A stretch of 64,000 nt of DNA, from the NCBI GenBank assembly GCA_037974965.1, contig JBBPFI010000002.1, positions 2,728,001-2,792,000 of the forward strand, in the 5' to 3' direction. This document shows, one piece after another, positions 38,362 through 47,429 of this stretch (positions are counted from its first letter, which is position 1; the number at the start of each line of letters is the position of its first letter). The stretch is from Dacryopinax spathularia. Its lineage: Eukaryota > Basidiomycota > Dacrymycetes > Dacrymycetales > Dacrymycetaceae. The notes under the pieces are model-generated. The model had not been told where the DNA came from and ran no database searches. It worked only from the letters and a program-made list of their open reading frames with translations. The position numbers were made by a program, and so were the translations under genes.

Positions 38362-40938
38362 ATGGAAACAAATGATGAAGGTCACATGGTACCGCAAGCA
38401 AACCAGCTCCTCCAATACATTCACCGAGGAGATGATCTAGAAGGCTGGTGCCTTCTCAGCTTCCTTCTCGACACCTACGAAGAGAAAGAAGTCGAATCTG
38501 AAGAGAAGCGGCTAGGAAGAAGAAGAAACCGGCGTAGTCGTTACCGATCAACTTACGAACACGCGGAAACGAGGACTCGGATTCATTGTTCAATACATCA
38601 TAACACCCTGCCAAGTTTTTCCGGGCGATGGCCTCCGCGTGCCGACAATCTTCGCACTACAACAGCACATAAAGCAGCCATGATGTGCCTTTTAAAACCA
38701 TGGCGAGCCCTCATGGAGCTCAAAGGCGACGCGTCATCATGGGACGAAGCGTATGAGGAATTTTTGCTCGACGCACCGAAGCGAGTTCACGATATCATCA
38801 GTAATATCCAGTACTTCTATGAATGTCGAACTCGGGCGGAGGAACATGTGGACATAGGACGGGCACCTGGCGAGACAGAGGAGACCATCATCAACCGCAC
38901 AGACATCAGAGACGAACCGTCGAGCGATGATGAATACAATGAAGAAGAATTACCCGAAGGAAGAGTCACAAACTTTGAAGCCCTGACCGAGCTGGACTGG
39001 AGAATACTCGAAGACGCCACCCAACCAGTAAGAGAGCTAAGCTTTGGAATAGAGGCGGTGGCAAAGGCGCTTGGGCTAGGAATCTTCAAGGAGATAAACG
39101 AAACATGGTCTCTCAAAGAAACAGATGAAACAGAACTGCATCTCGGAAATGAAGAATACTTGTCTATTTGGCAGCAGACACTTGCGCTCAATGTACAGCA
39201 TGCGCTTAGCGACAGACTGAACATCAGTCACACCTTGGATGAAGAAAGCAGCACCCTAATACAACCCTTGGTCGAAATCTTAGACCAGCAGATTCAAGGT
39301 CTGCTTCCACAAGACATCGGTCTTAGCGCGCCAATGGACGCCGTCGACATGGAAGGCCTGAAGCCAGAACAGAGAAGAGCTTTCGACATTGTTAGACGAC
39401 ATACCGAAAGAACGTTTCACGGTCAACAACCCCCACAACTACTCATGCTGCTTTATGGAGAGGGAGGAACAGGAAAATCAAGGGTGATTCAAAGCATCAC
39501 ACAACTATTCAACATGCCAGGTAAATGGCATTTGCTCTTGAAAGCAGCATACACGGGAATTGCAGCCTCCTTAATCGATGGACTCACGCTTCACCATATC
39601 ACCATGATACCCGTTAAACGGAAACAACGCACCAATGCAGAAGTGGGGCCACGAACACTAGCGAAAATGGTGTCACTTTGGCGACATCCCGTATATCTCA
39701 TAATTGACGAGATATCAATGTGTTCCAAGGACTTTTTGGCGAAAGTCTCGCGCCATATTTCGATTGCTAAGCTTGCCGCCGACCCAAACACAAATCCGGA
39801 TCTACCGTTCGGCGGAGTTAACGTTATAATCGCTGGAGACTTTCATCAATTCCCACCGGTTGCAAACAAGAGAAATGCGGCTTTGTACACACCGGCACAC
39901 CCGACAAAAGACAACGAGGACGAACGTCTAGGACGACACATCTATCTTCAGTTCAGGACCGTGGTAGTCCTAAAAGAACAATGCCGTGTTCAAGATCCTA
40001 CCTGGTTAGCGTTTCTTCATCGATCACGAAATGGACTATGCACTCAGGACGACATTCAAATGCTGAGAGGTCTGGTTCTTGGGAACGAAGACTGTCCTCC
40101 TACCGACTTTGATAATGTACCCTGGAACAACGCCGTTCTAATTACTTCAAGGCACACTGTACGAGCGAAATGGAACGATGCCGCGGTTTCCAAGCATTGT
40201 CAGCAAAGCGGCCAAATACTACTCATATCGAAAGCATATGACACGGTGGATGGAAAAGAAATATCTGCACAACTACGATATCGAATGCTAACAGAACAAA
40301 GAAAGAAGACACGTGTCGGACGTCAACAAGGAGGACTTCCGAATGAAGTTCCGCTAGCAATCGGCATGAATGTAATGGTGACATTGAATGTCCAAACCGA
40401 GCTTGATATCGCCAACGGCGCGAGAGGCGAAATAGTGGGCATTGGATTGCATGACGATGATTTTCCTTCGTTGGGAACTACGCACCGACAATATCTCCAC
40501 AGACCACCACGATACGTGCTGGTGAAACTGCAAAGAACAAAAGCGAACCCACTACCCGGGCTGCCAGCTGACGTTGTTCCTGTTACGCCGCTTGAAAAGA
40601 GATTCAAAGTACGCCTCAGAAATGGAGAAGAAAAAACCGTAGTACGACAGCAACTTCCCATGACGCCGGCCTATGCCTTTACGGACTATCGCGCTCAAGG
40701 ACAAACGCTGCCCTTCGTAATAGTCGACATTGCTAACCCCCCCTCTGGAGGCATTACGCCATTCAACGCGTACGTTGCACTTTCAAGAAGTCGAGGACGA
40801 GACAGTATCCGTCTATTACGAGATTTTGACACAACGCTATTTACCACGCACGCAAGCGAATTCCTTTGTTTAGAGGATGAGCGTATTAACGAGTTAGACG
40901 AAGAAACGCGAAAGGCATATGAACATAATATATACTAA
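38362..40938 (+). CDS. Helitron Pif1-type DNA helicase domain
   Basis: Open frame of 858 codons. An N-terminal linker (38362-39330) precedes a full superfamily 1B helicase: Walker A GEGGTGKSRVIQS near 39460, Walker B LIIDEISM near 39700, motif III VIIAGDFHQFPPV near 39830, QCRVQDPTW near 39980, and C-terminal motifs TDYRAQGQTLPFVIVD near 40690 and AYVALSRSRGRD near 40770. It unwinds DNA 5' to 3' during transposition. In intact Helitrons this is fused to Rep. Here the join to Rep is lost: the obvious intron (GTAAGA at 38141, TAACAG ending 38349) would be out of phase. The ATG at 38362 is simply the first in the open frame. Confidence 0.93.
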   Translation: METNDEGHMVPQANQLLQYIHRGDDLEGWCLLSFLLDTYEEKEVESEEKRLGRRRNRRSRYRSTYEHAETRTRIHCSIHHNTLPSFSGRWPPRADNLRTTTAHKAAMMCLLKPWRALMELKGDASSWDEAYEEFLLDAPKRVHDIISNIQYFYECRTRAEEHVDIGRAPGETEETIINRTDIRDEPSSDDEYNEEELPEGRVTNFEALTELDWRILEDATQPVRELSFGIEAVAKALGLGIFKEINETWSLKETDETELHLGNEEYLSIWQQTLALNVQHALSDRLNISHTLDEESSTLIQPLVEILDQQIQGLLPQDIGLSAPMDAVDMEGLKPEQRRAFDIVRRHTERTFHGQQPPQLLMLLYGEGGTGKSRVIQSITQLFNMPGKWHLLLKAAYTGIAASLIDGLTLHHITMIPVKRKQRTNAEVGPRTLAKMVSLWRHPVYLIIDEISMCSKDFLAKVSRHISIAKLAADPNTNPDLPFGGVNVIIAGDFHQFPPVANKRNAALYTPAHPTKDNEDERLGRHIYLQFRTVVVLKEQCRVQDPTWLAFLHRSRNGLCTQDDIQMLRGLVLGNEDCPPTDFDNVPWNNAVLITSRHTVRAKWNDAAVSKHCQQSGQILLISKAYDTVDGKEISAQLRYRMLTEQRKKTRVGRQQGGLPNEVPLAIGMNVMVTLNVQTELDIANGARGEIVGIGLHDDDFPSLGTTHRQYLHRPPRYVLVKLQRTKANPLPGLPADVVPVTPLEKRFKVRLRNGEEKTVVRQQLPMTPAYAFTDYRAQGQTLPFVIVDIANPPSGGITPFNAYVALSRSRGRDSIRLLRDFDTTLFTTHASEFLCLEDERINELDEETRKAYEHNIY

Positions 40939-41235
40939 CGAATTTACGATTTAAATATTGACGCATCGCTGTTGCCATCGTCCCGGAACACATCACGACG
41001 ACGGAAACTACAGCACACGACGCGTTCAGCTGAGTGCAACCATTGAAACTGCGAAAAATGAAAGGTCACTTATTAGATAAACACGGCATGTCAGACATAG
41101 ATGGTCCACGACATCCAATCTCTTTACGAATGAAATGCGCTGAATATATTTGCATTACTGCCTATGGATTATAGAGCTCTTTCTGATCGGGCATGACGGT
41201 TATATGGAGAAAACAACACTTAGAAGGATCACGCG
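40939..41235. other. Spacer between helicase and next island gene
   Basis: About 300 AT-richer bases. A Helitron limited to its Rep/helicase would have its CTRR end here; a CTGA occurs near 41030 but without a convincing hairpin before it. Confidence 0.35.
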
Positions 41236-43100
41236 TTACACTTTGACATACACCTTCAGCTCGTCCAACAACGCAATCTCCGCACGTAAGACCTGGTCGA
41301 GAATAGCACCGGGGACCACGCTAGGATACTCATCCATCTTAGCCAACACTTCCGTTTTCAACGACCCGATATACTCTTGCACATCCAGCATATAATGAAC
41401 TATAGAGGGCATGAGCGGAGGATAGACAAACGAAGATGAAGACACATACCTTTTCCCGACTCCCGCTTCACATCCAACATTTTCGCAGCATTGACAGAGG
41501 AGGACTTGGACACGGGCTTCTCCCTCCGACCGGTCGAAGGGCCAGACGTCGCATTAACGGGTAAACCACCGCTGCCGGTTGCAAGTTCATTGATCCCGGA
41601 AATTGATAACAAGGAACGCTTTTTCATCGTCCCCTCCTTGGATGTATACCACACCGGATGATCATAATGACGATTGTGATGGAGAGGAGCGTTTTCTTCG
41701 GTTACGTTAAGCGCACGCAAAGCACCCATTTCATGTTGAACATCTATACGATACATGACCAAACGTAAGCTTCACAGAATCGCAGGGAAGAAGAAACACA
41801 AGCAGCATACCTCTGGCAAATTCGCATCGTATACCGCGCTCAAGGCAATTGTAGCAAGACCACGCAGTCTCACCCTCCACCATCTTGATCGGTCCCCCAC
41901 AGACTGTGCGCAGCTCCCTGAATACCCCGCGCTTCTTCTCCGCAGCATACTGATCATCGCACTCGGAACACTTCGAAACGGCATCAGTTCGGCACGCAAC
42001 CACGCCACTGGATAAAGCATACCCAGCCGCGGTGCATATCACCTACTTCCGACACATCATCGGCAGTCTGCAAGACGAATAAGATCACCCAGAAGGAAAG
42101 AAAAGAAAGACGATAACCTCTGCGATGTCTTCCACCTCCAGGGCGGACGGCAACGAATTATAAGCCGCGACCTCTTCAACAGCTGATACCAAAGCGTTGC
42201 GGGTCATACGGTAGTGGAATTTCGCCTCAACTTCACCATCCACCCGCATCGCGAAGAGGTCCGCATCTTCTACAACCGACGGAATCTTGGGTACTCCTTC
42301 GCCGTCTTTCAACCGGCTTCCGATCCAACCCCAACCGGATCGAACGGCTTTAGACACAACAGCAAGAGCCTCTTCACGGGATCTGTGGGCAATGAAGGAC
42401 GTTTACGAGGCAAGAACAATACACTCTTACAGGAAGACCCCACTCGGATTACTCATCACAAGCCCTTCATCATCCGAAGAGATTTCGATGACCTCAGCAT
42501 TAATTCCTATATAACACGTCAGATTCCAGTGATTCCAATATCGATATTAAATAGACCCACTCGGAGAAACGGAAGGATCCTGATTCAACCGACGCTTCTT
42601 CGACATCCTACCCGAAGAAGGATCCTAGATGCAAAACAGACGTCAGCCAAAAAGAGCGATACAACAATATCGAAATAAAGTACATCTACCTTATTACGAG
42701 AAACAGCCGCGCTCGTTTCTGAGGACTCGATCGTATCATCGCCATCATAGAGTTCTTTAAACTGCTCCTCAGCAGCATCACCCATATCATCGCCGAACAC
42801 GCTAGAGAGATAGAGTCGATGCGCCCTGAGACTGAACTCGCGACCCAGGAGATGCATCAGAGGACGCGCAGATGATACATCAGACCACAGATCGATATTC
42901 TCGGCCAGCAACGCTTTCACCGAGGACTGCAAAGCCATCAACATCTCAAACCACGATGATGAATCCAACAAGATGCTTACACGGAGTCGCTCCCGTCCTT
43001 TCTCCGTACCCGTCAAGAGCCTCCACTTCGCCTCATCAGAGACAGACGCCATCAATGAACAAAAGATCTTCACGTTTGAATCATCAGCAGAGGGCGCCAT
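41236..43100 (-). CDS. Six-cysteine cluster protein, island copy 3
   Basis: Paralogue on the minus strand, facing the Helitron. First exon from 43100 to about 42690, MAPSADDSNVKIFCSLMA, helical, ending in Asp/Glu/Ser-rich sequence. A middle exon (about 42350-42120) encodes AVRSGWGWIGSRLKDGEG and YNSLPSALEVEDIAE, corresponding to the block before the cysteine exon in copies 1 and 2. The cysteine exon is 41811-41970, 160 bases, one codon longer than the others: C-x2-C-x19-C-x14-C-x2-C-x6-C, with CGGPI after the third cysteine. The next exon has HPVWYTSKEGTMKKRSLLS. The last exon (41236-41399) is 164 bases, the same length as in copy 2, and encodes a helical end (YIGSLKTEVLAKMDEYP ... LKVYVKV). 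Probably a nuclear zinc-binding protein; unproven. Confidence 0.75.
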
Positions 43101-43455
43101 GTCGACGAGCACGAAGGGGAAAGGTATTAGTTCGACAAAAGCGAAACAGGAGACAGGCGGTATATCGAGTTTTCGAAACAGAAGCGGAATCAAACATCTG
43201 AACCCGTGCCGAAGGGCAAAATGTCAGCTAACAGGAGTAAAGAACAACGATGACACATCACTTATCACGTAAGCAGCCAGAATATTTACAGGATCGGAAA
43301 GAAGCATTGATCCTCTAGACTGTTTGAGGAGAGCAAGAACATCAATACTACAACCGAGCGTTTATCAAAACTAGTGTCATACAAGAGGAATACGATTACA
43401 GTCGCGCTAGATTGCAGCACGGCATACAATAGAAAACACAACAAGCACGACCAAT

Positions 43456-45541
43456 TCAAGATCCTCCGTTACTACGATGATTGCGCGCTTCCGTCAACAG
43501 CAAGGCCATGTTTCCCGCGAGAACCAAAGTTTCATCGAGATAATCCAAAAACAGCGAACGATCTATGTCGGACTGATGCGCAATAAGCTTTATACACTGC
43601 AAGCGACCCTGCAAGACATCCAGATAAATGCCTGCCATCAAACACGATCAGCCCGAATGCCATAAGAACAATTATCAAACTGACTGGATTCATCAGACGT
43701 AGATACGCCAACACCAACGACGTGACCGTCGTCATTTACGACCTTTCGCCTCTTCGCCGAGACATGCTTAGAAGACCGTATCTGTGATACGCGTTTGGCG
43801 GTGCGAGATGAACCGGAGCGGGAGCGTAAATCCGCCGCGGCGGCGTTAATCTTTGCCTCTAACGCAGACGTAAGAACCAAACACAATATCATCATCAACG
43901 ACACGTACCCCGTTGCAATGAACACGTCAAGTTGCCCTTTCTACAATGGTCACACCCATGACCAGCTTTTTTGCTATACTTGAGAGAACCAGAACAGCGA
44001 ACGCGGGCACCTTCCACGACCTGATCCTGCTTCTGCCGGATGTGCTTCTTGATGCACTTTTCACACTAAAAATAGCGGGATAAGCACCTTCACACAACAA
44101 ACCGACAAGCAACAAACCCAGCCATGCGGGAAAACCGACGCAGCACCTCCGGAAGACTACTCATCGAATCAGACACGACAAGTCAACACCCCATTGAATC
44201 ACGAAAGGCGCACCACATCAGTGCCAGATGGAGACAAAGCAGCCACGGCATCCAGCTATAATACATGAGCACTCTTCCAACCGAACTAGACAGGGACACT
44301 GTAATAATTCAGCAAAGCGAATTAACCAACTAACAGAGATTACGGACCTCACCGAATGGACGGACGGTGACCGATCCGCAACATCCAAAGAGGCTGATAA
44401 GTCCGTCGAAACCACAGTGGAAGAGACAGCAGACGAATCCGGGTCCTCCATCCGTGCGCCATCCACATATGGAGAGCGCGAGCCCGAAACATCATCTCCA
44501 CGCAACTAGATAAGAGTGTCAAGAATAACGACGACATAAAGACAGAAGACAAAGCATACTCCACCGGATGTGGTAGACAGCAAAGACGCAGCCACAAAGG
44601 ACAACGCATCTCCACCACCGCGACCAGTCTTGCGTACGTCAACAACCACCCGACTATAATCCAAACATCACATACCGACGAGACACCATTTCCAGAGCCA
44701 ACAGGATAACCATTTGAACCGGACGCCAACCAATCCTGCGCGCCTACATCAACACAAACACAATCCGAGAACGAAACACAGAGCAAGACTCACCGATCCA
44801 ACTCCGTTAGACGATACAGGCACCGCATTCCTCACAGGCTCTTCTGGAGGCTACAACAAAATCAACTCACTGCCGCATATAGAACGAAACTATTCACCAT
44901 TAAGGCAACAGCATTTCCCTTGCCCCCGGAACCGACATCCAAGACTTCATCCTCGTCCAAAAACATATTCGAAAGCTACGATCTCATATAAGATCGAAGA
45001 CACGAAGGGACGAGAGAGTAAAACGAGGCTGACAATGTAGCTTGGATCACAATCCACCCCACCCTCACCGACCCGCTCCAGGGACTTCCTCAGCTTTTGA
45101 GCCTTCAGAGCCACCTCGTAACGACTCTTAGCCGCATCGATCCAGCCCTTGTCAAAGAGCCCGAGAACTGCCGACGGAAGACGCTCCCAGGACAGAGGCG
45201 CAGCACGAAGACTCTCGTCAACCAAGGACTTGAACACAGCAATCCAACCTTCTCCCAAAAACGACACCACCTTAGAGGGAACCGACTCGAACAAGGTCCA
45301 ATTCGCCTCCAAAACAGACGTCAACACGACCTAAACAAACGATCGCATCAGTACATCATCGAGATTAACGAAGTAGACCCACCCTAGTCGACCGCTCCAT
45401 AGGCGACGACGTTACAAAGTCCCAAAACGCCTCGCTCTCCGGCGCCGCCGCCCGAAGTATATTCTTGAACTGCTTCAACAGATTGTTCGAAAGACGAGCA
45501 TCTCCACCAGGTTTGACAAAGGAGGACGAAGACTCCATCAT
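43456..45541 (-). CDS. Six-cysteine cluster protein, island copy 4
   Basis: Most divergent paralogue. The first exon starts MMESSSSFVKPGGDARLS at 45541 (or 45538) with helix NNLLKQFKNILRAA. The second (about 45329-45040) encodes SVLEANWTLFESVPSKVV and AVLGLFDKGWIDAAKSRYE. Then comes a long linker of small Ser/Gly/Asp-rich exons (44930-44390), for example PPEEPVRNAVPVSS and STDLSASLDVADRSPS. The cysteine exon is 43909-44065, 157 bases: CEKC, C-SGS, CDHC, C with the same spacing C-x2-C-x19-C-x13-C-x2-C-x6-C. After it come KINAAAADLRSRSGSS and a basic VSAKRRKVV patch. The last exon (43456-43631) is helical and ends RNHRSNGGS. The middle exon chain is less sure than in the other copies. Confidence 0.65.
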
Positions 45542-46014
45542 CGCAGGGGCAGAAGGACGTTCAATCAATGTCCTGCAGACAGAAAGAAGACCCCTCTTAA
45601 CGAAAGATGCACCATATCGCCATGCGAAGGAAGCAAATGAATCACATGCACACTCCAATAACTCCGACGAAGCGAATCACGTCATGGAAGCAATGCAACT
45701 CGCAACGGAAACAAATACGGGAAAACCTTGAAACTGCATCGACGGCCGAGGGGAAACCTCCCCACCGCAGGGAAGAAGCACAGATAATCATCCCAAACGG
45801 AGACAAAAAATCAAAACGTTTCCGACGAATTTACATTACCTTTCCCTGGACCCTTACCCCCTGCACGAAAACAGGGCACGCATTCAGGACGGGGGAAAGA
45901 CCTACCTCTAACGAGCTAGGTAATTGCACAGCCGCGTTGAACCCTCACTGCTTTCGGCCAACTTCCCTCTGTCGTGCGCACCTCTGCTCTACAGCCAAGT
46001 GCAACTTCTGTTGT

Positions 46015-46064
46015 CCTGACAGTTGGGCGCTGCTTGAAATCAGCTTGCACAGCGCCATGTCAGG
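46015..46064. repeat. Imperfect inverted repeat, 14 paired bases
   Basis: CCTGACA-gttg-GGCGCTG at 46015-46032 pairs with CAGCGCC-a-TGTCAGG at 46050-46064; the loop is 17 bases. No coding sequence overlaps it convincingly. It could be a terminal hairpin of the island or a hairpin RNA; neither is shown. Confidence 0.6.
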
Positions 46065-46283
46065 TATCATGAGTTCACTGCATACGCCGCAGACAGAGCC
46101 CTTCTCTGGACATCAGAGCTAGCTCGGACGAACAGACACCGCAAAACGTCCTCGAGCATGCTTCGGCGCTTGCAACATGAACCCTAGTCGACGCGTCTTC
46201 CCTAGGGCAGATCCCGCCACATGACTCCAAAGGTGTCAACTTGTCGGCTCTACCAGCCATGGCCCGGTCCGTGTGAGCTCGCA

Positions 46284-46291
46284 TATAAATA
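46284..46291 (+). promoter_or_regulatory. TATA box
   Basis: TATAAATA about 185 bases before the ATG at 46474, followed by pyrimidine-rich sequence as in many fungal promoters. Confidence 0.5.
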
Positions 46292-46473
46292 CCGAGCAAT
46301 GATTATCGCATTTGCAAGTGGAACCTCAAACACTGCTCGCTCAACAACCACAACCTACCATTGTTATCAGTCTGCCATTTTTGCTCTGATCTGCACCAAG
46401 TACTCCATATCTTTCGTAAGGGCATACCTCAAGGCCTTCTGTCGATACTTACCGACAACATGCTTTGTAGATA

Positions 46474-47043
46474 ATGTCCTATATCGAACCAAAAGTCAAC
46501 CAGGTCGCTATAGTTCGGGACGGCGAGCTCGTCATCAATATCACGGTCAAACTGTCTCTGGCTGGTATCACTGTCAATGTCGGCAACGAAGTGCAATCCA
46601 ACGAGAACGGCGCGGAAGGTCAGCCGGCCCCATGCCAAACGCATTCTCGAACCAAGCAGGACGAACACCACGAACCGCTTTCTACGCTTCCGAAGGGATC
46701 GAACGACGTCTCCCCCACCCCGGCGGACGACACGGCGCCTCACGAGCCTCAGAACGGTGTCCCCACTGCGGACACTGACAAGCAGAAGACCCCCATCCAC
46801 ATTGTGGAAGGTCAGCCCGTCTGCAATGGTACAAATTCTGGCTATTGCAAGGAAGTACCGGAAGGTCAGAACACCATTCCTCGCGAGGAAGGCGAGCGCA
46901 CTCTAGGCCAACCAGTCAACTGTGGAACCCATTCCGACGTCGTTTCGAGCGAAGCAGGGAAGAAGGGCAATGAATCCCTCCTCTCACCTCCGAAAGATGG
47001 CAATTACGCCGGGCCGGTTTGCAATGGAACGAATTCCGGTTGA
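46474..47043 (+). CDS. Unknown protein with internal Cys/Asn/Thr repeats
   Basis: Single exon of 189 codons. The first 50 residues look folded (VAIVRDGELVINITVKLSL, alternating beta pattern). The rest is low-complexity and carries at least four degenerate copies of G-x-P-x-x-C/N-x-T-x-S: GQPAPCQTHS, GQPVCNGTNSG, GQPVNCGTHS and AGPVCNGTNSG, the last two residues before the stop being SG. The repeats are visible at DNA level too (GGAAGGTCAGCC recurs). No signal peptide or known domain. A TATA box upstream and a clean open frame support it as a gene. It lies between the island and the third ABC transporter and converges on the latter. Confidence 0.6.
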   Translation: MSYIEPKVNQVAIVRDGELVINITVKLSLAGITVNVGNEVQSNENGAEGQPAPCQTHSRTKQDEHHEPLSTLPKGSNDVSPTPADDTAPHEPQNGVPTADTDKQKTPIHIVEGQPVCNGTNSGYCKEVPEGQNTIPREEGERTLGQPVNCGTHSDVVSSEAGKKGNESLLSPPKDGNYAGPVCNGTNSG

Positions 47044-47429
47044 TTATCGCCGGACGCCCAGGAAAGGAACACGGGTTGTACTTCTCGTCCTGAATCTTCC
47101 AGTACTACAATTCGGTCACCTGCTGGAGACATGCCCATACAACCTTGCCTGCTGCTGTTTGTACAAATCATGGAGCATTTTCTGTCTTATTCCCAATCCT
47201 TAAAGCATTCGCGCAAGGTTGCCCAGCTTCATTCCTAGTATTCCTCAAATGTCCATGTATTTCTGCAAGTCCGTGTGTAATTAAGTCCGAGTTCTCATTG
47301 CACATATGTATGCACTGTCTTGTGAATAGAAGTACGTCTCGTGCGTAGGTGCCTCAAACAGCGAGGTGACGGTTAGGCAACCTTACCCAGGCACGATATC
47401 CGCTCCAGGAGACGAGGAACGACCAACAT
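47044..47429. other. Convergent 3' region
   Basis: About 385 T-rich bases between two converging genes, probably 3' untranslated sequence of both. Nothing else seen. Confidence 0.45.

Larger units (their letters stand above)
35039..40938 (+). mobile_element. Helitron (rolling-circle DNA transposon), Rep and helicase, ends not mapped
   Basis: Replicates by rolling-circle strand transfer. Parts in order: basic N-terminus, cysteine cluster and DUF6570-like region, Helitron-like N domain with HUH nuclease, paired-tyrosine motif, Pif1-type helicase. The coding frame changes near 36250-36270, is stopped once at 37407-37409 in the same frame, and changes again between 38141 and 38361, so this copy probably does not make full-length protein. 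The helicase part is a long open frame, suggesting fairly recent activity. The element may be larger than the coordinates given, because its TC and CTRR ends were not identified. Confidence 0.93.
45542..46473. other. Right flank of the island
   Basis: About 930 bases with no convincing gene. Holds an imperfect inverted repeat (46015-46064) and a TATA box (46284-46291) for the next gene. The right edge of the island is probably in this interval. Confidence 0.45.

Noticed and set aside
43825-43850. GC palindrome CGCCGCGGCGGCG as an element end
   Set aside because: It encodes an alanine run in an exon of the fourth cysteine-cluster gene.
28002-45541. Calling the cysteine genes ordinary Zn2Cys6 transcription factors
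   Set aside because: The gap between cysteines 2 and 3 is 19 residues in all four, not 6, and the following Lys/Arg pattern is missing.
28002-45541. Calling them the cysteine clusters found with KDZ transposases
   Set aside because: No KDZ transposase is present here, and I cannot match the spacing from memory to those clusters; a profile search would decide.
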